Notes under the pieces: generated by a model | Database searches by the model: none | Seen by the model: only the letters and a program-made list of their open reading frames with translations | Told to the model about the DNA's origin: nothing | Shown: positions 1 through 5,553 of the stretch, piece by piece | Numbering within the stretch: the stretch's first letter is position 1 | Layout of the letters: every line of letters starts with the position of its first letter | Assembly: GCA_019747165.1 (NCBI GenBank) | Contig: JAIERC010000137.1 | Coordinates: 1-6,532 of the forward strand | DNA: 6,532 nucleotides | Direction of reading: 5' to 3' | Source of the DNA: Sphingomonas sp. | GTDB taxonomy: Bacteria > Pseudomonadota > Alphaproteobacteria > Sphingomonadales > Sphingomonadaceae | Made by a program: the position numbers and the translations under genes

Positions 1-632
1 GCTCTGGCGGTGGCCCTGTTGTGTTGATCGATATCGATCCGCAAGGGTCGCTTTCTGATTGGTGGAACGAGCGGGAGAGCGAATTTCCTGCTTTTGCGCA
101 AACCACCGTTGCGCGGCTTGCTGCTGATCTTGAAGTGTTGCGCCAACAGGGTTTTCGCCTGGCGATGATCGATACGCCGCCAGCCATCACCATGGCGATC
201 CAGAGCGTCATCGCGGTAGCCGAACTGATTGTCATTCCGACCCGCCCGTCGCCGCATGATCTCCGTGCGGTCGGCGCGACGGTTGATCTGTGTGATCGCG
301 CCGGCAAGCCGCTGATCTTCGTAGTCAATGGCGCGACACCAAAGGCCAAGATCACCAGTGAAGCGGCCGTCGCGTTATCGCAGCACGGCACGGTTGCACC
401 GATAACGGTGCACCACCGCACTGATTTTGCAGCGTCGATGATTGATGGTCGCACGGTCATGGAAGTGGATCCGGGTGGCCGGTCGGCTGCCGAAATCGAA
501 CAGCTGTGGAACTATATCGCCGACCGGCTCGAAAAGAATTTTCGCCGGACGGTGTTTAGCGCGCCGCAGGGCCAGGGTAACTTGGCGGCGAGCCGCCAGA
601 TGGGCGGCTTTGGCCGCCGGGTTGTGAGCTGA
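1..632 (+). CDS. ParA/MinD-family ATPase, 5' truncated by window edge
   Basis: The reading frame is open from base 3, so the gene starts before the window; 209 codons are visible. Seen: the Walker A' segment DIDPQGS (bases 30-50, after a hydrophobic strand VVLI), the switch/Walker B strand ending in DTPPA (171-185), a later strand LIVIPTRPSP, and a strand IFVVNGA. This order is that of ParA-type P-loop ATPases. The deviant Walker A lysine motif lies upstream and cannot be checked. Family members dimerise on ATP, bind DNA non-specifically and position DNA or protein cargo. The last 30 or so residues form an arginine-containing tail beyond the usual fold, which could help DNA binding (inference). 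The next gene follows after 10 bases and encodes an RHH-type protein, as in ParA/ParG and VirC1/VirC2 pairs. There is no ParB with the classical HTH, so this is probably an orphan ParA rather than the main chromosome partition gene. Confidence 0.88.
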   Translation, partial: SGGGPVVLIDIDPQGSLSDWWNERESEFPAFAQTTVARLAADLEVLRQQGFRLAMIDTPPAITMAIQSVIAVAELIVIPTRPSPHDLRAVGATVDLCDRAGKPLIFVVNGATPKAKITSEAAVALSQHGTVAPITVHHRTDFAASMIDGRTVMEVDPGGRSAAEIEQLWNYIADRLEKNFRRTVFSAPQGQGNLAASRQMGGFGRRVVS

Positions 633-634
633 GG
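631..634 (+). promoter_or_regulatory. Ribosome binding site deciding the start of the RHH protein
   Basis: GAGG overlaps the end of the parA stop codon (630-632) and lies 8 bases before the ATG at 643. It supports that ATG over the GTG at 634 and suggests coupled translation with the ATPase gene. Confidence 0.6.
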
Positions 635-642
635 TGGCGGCG

Positions 643-1212
643 ATGATGGGTCAACCCAAACCTTTTGCCTCGCTGTCGTCAGCGCTGCTTGCGCGCAAGG
701 GCCAGGCAAAGCCGGCGATGCGGCCACAGGGATTTTCTGGCTTCGGGGCTGTTTCGGAAGCGATCGATGATCTCGGCTGGAACGATATGGGCCATAATGA
801 CAGCCAGCCAGGTCCAGCGCCAGTTGAACCGATGCCGCTGCCGCCGGTGTTGCGCCAGCGTGAAGCCTTGAGCGTCGAGATGGCAACTGCCGCACCTGAA
901 CCAATGCCGTCAGCACCTGGAGCGGCGGCGTCAGTCCATCAGAACGATCCGCGTCCGGTCCGCCGTTCCAAGTCGAAGCGCGGTGGTGGCGGCAACGATG
1001 CAGCCAGCAATCGCGCAAAGGCTGCATTTACGCTGCGCTTGAATGCTGATCGCCATTTGCGGCTCAGGCTGGCGAGTGCGCTGCATCATCGGTCTGCCCA
1101 GCAGCTGGTGACTGAAGCGCTTGATGATTTCTTGAAGACGCTGCCCGAGGTGGAAGCGATGGCCAGTCGGCTGTCGCCTGGGGCGGACGTTGATGTGGTT
1201 GATGGGGGCTAA
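643..1212 (+). CDS. Conserved hypothetical protein with C-terminal ribbon-helix-helix-like domain, likely ParA partner
   Basis: 189 residues from the ATG at 643. GAGG at 631-634 sits 8 bases before this ATG, whereas an upstream in-frame GTG at 634 would overlap that site, so 643 is preferred. Three parts are visible. Residues 7-28 are a basic, leucine- and serine-rich peptide (FASLSSALLARKG), followed by an acidic patch DDLGWND near 42-48. Residues 55-125 are a Pro/Ala-rich, low-complexity linker ending in a basic stretch (RRSKSKRGGGG). Residues 127-167 have the pattern of a ribbon-helix-helix domain: strand FTLRL, helix from ADRHLRLRLASA, turn HHRS, helix AQQLVTEALDDFL. RHH proteins are small dimeric DNA binders and include the centromere-binding partners of many ParA proteins. 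I infer that it links the upstream ATPase to DNA or another cargo. I recognise no named gene; an RHH-like fold used only for dimerisation is an alternative. Confidence 0.8.
   Translation: MMGQPKPFASLSSALLARKGQAKPAMRPQGFSGFGAVSEAIDDLGWNDMGHNDSQPGPAPVEPMPLPPVLRQREALSVEMATAAPEPMPSAPGAAASVHQNDPRPVRRSKSKRGGGGNDAASNRAKAAFTLRLNADRHLRLRLASALHHRSAQQLVTEALDDFLKTLPEVEAMASRLSPGADVDVVDGG
1204..1208 (+). promoter_or_regulatory. Ribosome binding site deciding the start of the SPOR protein
   Basis: A run of five G lies 8 bases before the ATG at 1217. It sits inside the last codons of the RHH gene, whose stop is at 1210-1212. It favours 1217 over the in-frame TTG 1190, ATG 1193 and ATG 1202, which would put polar residues ahead of the signal peptide. 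Confidence 0.5.
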
Positions 1213-1216
1213 TGCG

Positions 1217-2581
1217 ATGACGAGCAAAACACTTGTGACGCTGGGGCTTTCTGCCCTGATCATGGGCGGTGCCGCGATGGGTACGGCCATCACCACCGGC
1301 AGCATGGCGATTGCCAATGCCCCGAATGCAGCCGGGCTGAAACAGGCGGCCAGCGACGCGGCCAAGGCGCAACGGGCGCTTGGTAAAGGCGATCTCCGTG
1401 CAGCGATCGGCTATGCCGAACGCGCCGTGAAATTCAGCCCACAGGACGCCAGCTATCGCGCACTCCTGGGCAACAGCTATTTGAAGGCGGGTCGCTTCGC
1501 CTCCGCGCGGGATGCCTTTACCGATTCGCTGGCTTTGTCGCCCGCGGATGCAGCGACGGCCCTCAGCCTGGCGCTTGCGCAAACGGCAACGGGTGACTGG
1601 GTATCGGCGCGCAAGACGCTTGAGGATCATGCGGAGATGATCCCGGTTGCTGATCGGGGGCTGGCGCTCGCGCTGGCTGGTGATCCGGGCACGGCGGTTG
1701 ATCTGTTGACTGCAGCAGCGCGCGCCGCATCGTCAGACGCCAAGACTCGCCAAAATCTTGCCCTGTCATTGGCGCTTGCCGGTCGCTGGGCGGAAGCCAA
1801 GACGGTCGCGCAACTCGATGTCGCCGCCGATGAGGTTGATCAGCGGTTGCGCGAATGGGCGAGCTTTGCTCATCCAAAGACCGCTTCCGATCAGGTCGCG
1901 AGCCTGCTCGGCGTGCGCGCTGTGGAAGATCAGGGGCAGCCAATGGCGCTCGCGCTCAACGCAACGGTTGCTGCCCAGCCGCAAATGGCGAGCGCAATTG
2001 ATGCCTATATGCCAGGCAAACCGGGTGAACCTGTTCCAGCCCCGGCTGTCGCCGAACTTGCCGCTGCGGCCGAGACACAGGCTGAGCCCGAACCGATGCC
2101 AGCGGTGGCAGTTGAGGTGGCATCGTCGCGCCCGACCATCGTGTTTGGCGAACGACGTCCGGTCGTGCAGGCGCTTCCGGCCAATTATCGGCCCTATGGC
2201 GCAGGGCGGCAGGCCATGGCTTCCGTAGCTCCCGCGCCAAAAGTCGTGTCAGCGCCGAAATTGGCAATGGCGAACAGCCCTGCAAAGGGCGGCTATTTCG
2301 TGCAGATCGGTGCCTTTGCCAATGTTGCCGTGGCGCAGGATGGCTGGGCTCGCGCCACACGCCGCTATGCCGAATTCGCCGGACAGACGCCGTCTGGCAT
2401 GGCCATCAAGACCGCAGCGGGTAGCTTTTACCGGCTGTCGGTTGGCGGCTTTACCCGTGAGGCTGCCCATGCCCTGTGCACTGGATACCAGGCCAAGGGG
2501 GGCAATTGCTTCGTTCGGGTAAGTGCTGGCGATCAAGTCGCCCGCTGGGTTCAAAAGCCGATGCAGCTGGCTTCGCGCTGA
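1217..2581 (+). CDS. Exported TPR-like protein with C-terminal SPOR domain
   Basis: 454 residues from the ATG at 1217, which begins 4 bases after the RHH stop. Residues 1-33 look like a Sec signal peptide: a lysine at position 4, a hydrophobic core about 6-24, and a possible cleavage after AIA at 31-33; an uncleaved anchor is also possible. Residues about 46-215 contain alanine-rich helical pairs with TPR spacing (ALGKGDLRAAIGYAERAV, then YLKAGRFASARDAFTDSLAL, and weaker copies after that). Residues about 265-355 are a Pro/Ala/Glu-rich linker. Residues about 357-436 are a SPOR domain: the first strand YFVQIGAF, a helix, then YRLSVGGF, a second helix, and a last strand CFVRV. SPOR domains bind glycan strands stripped of stem peptides at the division septum, so the protein should act in the periplasm, probably in division or envelope maintenance. 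C421 and C431 flank the second SPOR helix and could form a disulfide. The exact role is unknown. It reads as the last gene of the ParA operon. Confidence 0.85.
   Translation: MTSKTLVTLGLSALIMGGAAMGTAITTGSMAIANAPNAAGLKQAASDAAKAQRALGKGDLRAAIGYAERAVKFSPQDASYRALLGNSYLKAGRFASARDAFTDSLALSPADAATALSLALAQTATGDWVSARKTLEDHAEMIPVADRGLALALAGDPGTAVDLLTAAARAASSDAKTRQNLALSLALAGRWAEAKTVAQLDVAADEVDQRLREWASFAHPKTASDQVASLLGVRAVEDQGQPMALALNATVAAQPQMASAIDAYMPGKPGEPVPAPAVAELAAAAETQAEPEPMPAVAVEVASSRPTIVFGERRPVVQALPANYRPYGAGRQAMASVAPAPKVVSAPKLAMANSPAKGGYFVQIGAFANVAVAQDGWARATRRYAEFAGQTPSGMAIKTAAGSFYRLSVGGFTREAAHALCTGYQAKGGNCFVRVSAGDQVARWVQKPMQLASR
2285..2524 (+). other. SPOR domain (peptidoglycan-binding) of the preceding protein
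   Basis: Residues 357-436 show the SPOR pattern of strand (YFVQIGAF), helix, strand (FYRLSVGGF), helix and strand (NCFVRV). The paired motifs QIGAF and VGGF are the usual landmarks. SPOR domains bind denuded glycan at septa. Confidence 0.8.
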
Positions 2582-3802
2582 TTACAGCAGCCGCGTCCCG
2601 CCCTTGAAAAGCTGCACGGCCTTGCCCTGAACCGGCAGGCCGTCAAATGGCGTGTTACCGGCACGACCGACCAGTGTTTCGGTGCCGATCTGCCACGGCG
2701 TTTCGCTATCGATCACCACGAGATCGGCCGGCATGCCGGGCGCGAGCATGCCCGCGTGAATGCCGAGCAGCCGTGCTGGATTGACTGCGAGCAGCGCAAA
2801 TAACCGTTCCAGCGAGATATAGTCATCGCGCACCAGGCCAAGGCCAAGCGCGAGGAGCGTTTCGGCCCCCGCCATGCCTGGCGCGGAATCGGCGAAGGGC
2901 AGGCGCTTTTCCTCGGGGCCACGGGGATCATGGCCCGATGCAAGCACGTCAATCGTGCCATCGGCAAGTGCTGCGAGCGCCGCTTGGCGGTCGATTTCCG
3001 CCCGCAATGGCGGGGAGAGATGCGCAAAACTGCGGAAATCGGTCATCGCGATGTCGGAGAGCAGCAAATGCGCAGGCGTGATCCCGCAGGTAACCGCCAC
3101 GCCGCGCGCCTTGGCGGCGCGGACCAGCGCAAAGCCCGCTGTTGTGGTCACCTGGCGGAGATGCAGTCGCGCGCCGGTTTCTTCGGCAAGCATCAGATCA
3201 CGCGCGATGGCCAGCGCTTCTGCAATGGCCGGCGCGGCGCTCAACCCCAATCGGGTTGCCGTTTCGCCCTCGGTCGCGACAGCCCCTGCGGCCAATCCGC
3301 CGTCTTCGGCATGGGCAATGACGGCCAAGCCAAGATCATGCGCGTAAAGCAGGACTTTGCGCATGACGGCGGCATCAGCGATCCAACCGCGCCCAGTGCC
3401 GACGGCACGGGCACCGGCGGCCTGATTAATCGCCATTTCGGCGAGATCCTGCCCAGCCAGTGCCTTGGTAGCTGCGGCAATCGGGTGAATCCACAGATCC
3501 GGCCGACCAATCAATGCCGATCGCTGGACGATGCCGGGATCGTCAAGCACTGGCGATTGATCGGGCATCAGGCCGATGCGGACGATCCCGCCAGCATGAC
3601 AGGCCGCCAGATCGACGGCAAACACGCCCAAATCGATGATGGCGGGCGCCAGAATCTTGCCGCGCAGATCAATCGTCTCGACGTCGGCTGGCACATCGAT
3701 CGTGCCGATGGCGGCAATCGTGCCATCGTGCACCAGCAGCGCGCCGGGCCGGGTTTCGCCGGCCAGGACGAGCCGCGCATTGGTGAAGGCGAGGGGGGTC
3801 AT
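2582..3802 (-). CDS. pyrX: Non-catalytic dihydroorotase homologue (PyrC'/PyrX type), ATCase partner
   Basis: 406 residues, amidohydrolase fold, about the length of a normal type I dihydroorotase. Recognisable landmarks are the N-terminal sandwich start (MTPLAFTNARLV), MPDQSPVLDDP (79-89), AHAED (163-167), a TPAHL segment (242-246), NPARLLG (341-347) and GMPADLVV (356-363). The metal site is largely gone. The usual HxH after ID is G59 and F61. The DD of the loop before the MR helix reads GR (137-138). The HxST histidine is Q217, the first H of TPHHL is A244, and the aspartate of TDHAPH is G290. Only H164 remains of the expected ligands. Such degenerate copies, next to pyrB, are known in Pseudomonas as PyrC', needed to assemble the ATCase dodecamer without having dihydroorotase activity. 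The start overlaps the pyrB stop by 4 bases and has GAGGG 6 bases upstream. An active pyrC is therefore expected elsewhere in the genome. It will often be annotated simply as dihydroorotase. Confidence 0.88.
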   Translation of the reverse strand: MTPLAFTNARLVLAGETRPGALLVHDGTIAAIGTIDVPADVETIDLRGKILAPAIIDLGVFAVDLAACHAGGIVRIGLMPDQSPVLDDPGIVQRSALIGRPDLWIHPIAAATKALAGQDLAEMAINQAAGARAVGTGRGWIADAAVMRKVLLYAHDLGLAVIAHAEDGGLAAGAVATEGETATRLGLSAAPAIAEALAIARDLMLAEETGARLHLRQVTTTAGFALVRAAKARGVAVTCGITPAHLLLSDIAMTDFRSFAHLSPPLRAEIDRQAALAALADGTIDVLASGHDPRGPEEKRLPFADSAPGMAGAETLLALGLGLVRDDYISLERLFALLAVNPARLLGIHAGMLAPGMPADLVVIDSETPWQIGTETLVGRAGNTPFDGLPVQGKAVQLFKGGTRLL

Positions 3803-4788
3803 GCCCAGCCCTCAATCCCGCGCGCGCGGCGGGTGAGCACGTCGAGACACGCCATCCGCACCGCTACGCCCATTTCAACCTGTTCGGTAATTGCTGATCG
3901 TTCCGGGTGATCGGCGACGCTAGAGCTGATCTCAACCCCGCGGTTCATCGGTCCCGGGTGCATCACCAACGCATCGGGCTTGGCGCGGCGCAGCCTTTCA
4001 GTGTTGAGGCCATAGCGCAGATGAAATTCGCGCGTGGAAGGGATGAAGCCGCCGTCCATGCGTTCATTCTGCAAGCGCAGCATCATCACCACATCAGCGC
4101 CCTCAAGCGCCGCATCGAAATCAGTGAACGGCGTTACCCCCATGCGGTCAATTGCCGCCGGCATCAGTGTGGATGGGGCGACGACCCGCACTTCAGCAGC
4201 AAGCGCCGTCAGCGCGAGGATATTGGAGCGCGCGACCCGGCTGTGCATCACATCGCCGCAAATCACCACGCGCTGCCCGGCAATGCTGCCGCGCCGCCGC
4301 CGGATCGTCAGGGCATCGAGCAGCGCTTGAGTGGGATGTTCGTGCCGTCCATCGCCGGCATTGAGCACTGGGCAATCGACTTTGCTGGCAATGAGTTTCA
4401 CCGCGCCAGAGCTTTGATGGCGGATCACCAGCATATCGGCGCGCATGGCATTGAGGGTAACCGCCGTGTCGATCAGCGTTTCGCCCTTTTTCACGCTGGA
4501 TTGGGCGGCGTGCATGTTGACGACATCGGCACCCATCCGCTTGCCGGCGATTTCGAATGACAGCAATGTCCGCGTGCTGTTCTCGAAAAAGGCGTTGATC
4601 AGCGTGAGACCCTCAAGTCGCTTTTCGCTCTTCGCGCGGCGACGGTTCACCTCGACCCATTGTTCGGCCTCGTCGAGCAAAAAGGTGATCTCATGTGGCT
4701 GGAGGCCGTCGATACCGGTCAAGTCCCGGTGCGGGAAAACAGCGCGTCCCGAGATCAGGGATGCGGGGCGATGATCGACAGGTTGCAT
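3799..4788 (-). CDS. pyrB: Aspartate carbamoyltransferase catalytic subunit
   Basis: 329 residues. It catalyses carbamoyl phosphate plus L-aspartate to N-carbamoyl-aspartate, the committed step of cytoplasmic de novo pyrimidine synthesis. All signature motifs are present: the carbamoyl-phosphate loop NSTRTLLSF (70-78), the SSVKKGET loop with K100/K101, VIRHQ (121-125), HEHPTQALLD (149-158), HSRVARS (182-188), the aspartate-binding LRLQNER (237-243), and MHPGPMNRG (276-284). The first 20 or so residues extend beyond the E. coli chain start, as in class A enzymes that pair with PyrC'. The family's nucleotide regulation is thought to involve this extension; here that is only an inference. No pyrI regulatory gene follows, which again fits the PyrB/PyrC' type. 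The ATG at 4788 has no clear Shine-Dalgarno; the next methionine is too far inside the protein to be the start. The 69 bases to the upstream carbonic anhydrase gene could allow co-transcription. Confidence 0.97.
   Translation of the reverse strand: MQPVDHRPASLISGRAVFPHRDLTGIDGLQPHEITFLLDEAEQWVEVNRRRAKSEKRLEGLTLINAFFENSTRTLLSFEIAGKRMGADVVNMHAAQSSVKKGETLIDTAVTLNAMRADMLVIRHQSSGAVKLIASKVDCPVLNAGDGRHEHPTQALLDALTIRRRRGSIAGQRVVICGDVMHSRVARSNILALTALAAEVRVVAPSTLMPAAIDRMGVTPFTDFDAALEGADVVMMLRLQNERMDGGFIPSTREFHLRYGLNTERLRRAKPDALVMHPGPMNRGVEISSSVADHPERSAITEQVEMGVAVRMACLDVLTRRARGIEGWA
3809..3813 (-). promoter_or_regulatory. Ribosome binding site of the dihydroorotase homologue, inside pyrB
   Basis: On the minus strand this reads GAGGG, 6 bases before the ATG at 3802. 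With the ATGA overlap of pyrB stop and pyrX start (3799-3802), it indicates coupled translation, fitting two subunits of one complex. Confidence 0.6.
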
Positions 4789-4857
4789 TAAAGCGGCTGC
4801 GTAGCGGGGCTGTGGACGGCGCGCAAGTAATCGATCAGGGGAGCGCCAACTGCAGCA

Positions 4858-5487
4858 TCAGGCCGGATTGAAATCACCCTGGTCGTCCATCACGTGCAAC
4901 ACGCCGTCCGCGATGGCGAAATAGGCACCACGCAGGATCAGTCGACCATCGGCCTCTCGCGGCGGAATGAAGGGGAAGCTGCGCAAATTGGCAAGGCTGA
5001 CGCGTACCGTTTCGAGCTCAAGCGCATGGACCGCTGCCAAACCGGTGCCATGATCGGCGATGATGCGATCGCGCGCTTCGTCGAGTAGATCGACCCAGTG
5101 TGCGATAAAACCGCCATCGCCGGGCGCGCGCCCTTCAAAGCTGCGCGACAAAGCCGCGCTGACCCCGCCGCACGACCCATGCCCAAGCACCACGATCTGG
5201 CGCACCTCAAGCTGGGTGACGGCGAATTCGACAGCAGCGGAGACGCCGTGCCGCGCTGAATCTGCTTCGAAAGGCGGTACTAGATTGGCGACATTGCGAA
5301 CGACGAAAATTTCGCCGGGCGAGGTGTTGAAGACCTGGGCCGGGTCAACTCGGCTGTCCGAACAGGAGATGACCATAACGGCGGGGCGCTGGCCGTCGGT
5401 CAGTTCCGCCCAGCGTGCACGTTCGCGAGGCCAATCGCTGCTGCGGAACCGGTGATAGCCGTCCACGAGTTTTTTGAAATCGGGCAT
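4858..5487 (-). CDS. Beta-class carbonic anhydrase
   Basis: 209 residues from the ATG at 5487. An in-frame TTG at 5508 would add seven residues but has no better ribosome site. It interconverts CO2 and bicarbonate in the cytoplasm using a zinc ion. Zinc ligands are visible: C42 in SCSDSR (41-46), with the D44-R46 pair, then H103 and C106 in GHGSCGG (102-108). The segments IFVVRNVANLV (60-70) and YFAIADGVLHV (189-199) are also typical, so the protein looks complete and active. It precedes pyrB on the same strand by 69 bases. Bicarbonate is a substrate for carbamoyl-phosphate synthase, whose product PyrB uses, so the neighbourhood may be functional (inference); it also feeds carboxylases of fatty-acid and anaplerotic metabolism. 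It is divergent from lipA, and the two promoters must share a short region. Beta enzymes in bacteria are usually named can or cynT; I cannot say which applies. Confidence 0.95.
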   Translation of the reverse strand: MPDFKKLVDGYHRFRSSDWPRERARWAELTDGQRPAVMVISCSDSRVDPAQVFNTSPGEIFVVRNVANLVPPFEADSARHGVSAAVEFAVTQLEVRQIVVLGHGSCGGVSAALSRSFEGRAPGDGGFIAHWVDLLDEARDRIIADHGTGLAAVHALELETVRVSLANLRSFPFIPPREADGRLILRGAYFAIADGVLHVMDDQGDFNPA

Positions 5488-5553
5488 AGATGCGGCTTGT
5501 GCAAGCAAGCGCCGGGGCTGGCAAGCTGTGTGAAGCGGCGCTATGTGCAGCCG
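5488..5553. promoter_or_regulatory. Divergent intergenic region between carbonic anhydrase gene and lipA
   Basis: These 66 bases separate the two divergent starts, so any promoters must lie here or inside the flanking coding sequence. I see no convincing -35/-10 pair on either strand. The region does hold GCTTG-TG-CAAGC (5495-5506), a short inverted repeat, and GCAAGC at 5501, 5505 and 5521. Neither start has a strong Shine-Dalgarno sequence. Confidence 0.4.

Noticed and set aside
1..632. Main chromosome parA of a parAB-parS locus
   Set aside because: The next gene has an RHH-type pattern and no ParB HTH or GERRxRA motif, and no parS-like 16-base palindrome is visible in the window. The left flank is not available, so this is not absolute.
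512..1027. Minus-strand open frame over the ParA end and RHH gene
   Set aside because: Composition is Arg/Pro/Ser rich without domains, and it runs against two well-supported genes with ribosome sites.
1064..1630. Minus-strand open frame over the RHH end and SPOR gene
   Set aside because: The overlap with the signal peptide and TPR region of a convincing gene makes it a shadow of the high GC content.
2577..2588. Hairpin GCTG-ATTA-CAGC as a terminator between the converging operons
   Set aside because: The stem is only four base pairs, there is no T tract on either strand, and it covers the two stop codons; it could easily be chance.
2930..3910. Long plus-strand open frame (326 codons) across the dihydroorotase homologue
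   Set aside because: It is antisense to a clear amidohydrolase gene. The translation has no recognisable domain and is rich in His, Arg, Gln and Gly, typical of antisense frames in GC-rich DNA.
3907..4560. Plus-strand open frame (217 codons) across pyrB
   Set aside because: It lies entirely antisense to pyrB, whose catalytic motifs are all intact, and shows no family features of its own.
4789..4857. Small gene or terminator between carbonic anhydrase and pyrB
   Set aside because: The 69 bases hold no start with a ribosome site and no strong hairpin followed by T residues.
5452..5553. Longer lipA starting at GTG 5452
   Set aside because: The extra 34 codons overlap the divergent carbonic anhydrase start, and the sequence has no match to LipA N termini; ATG 5554 gives the expected size.
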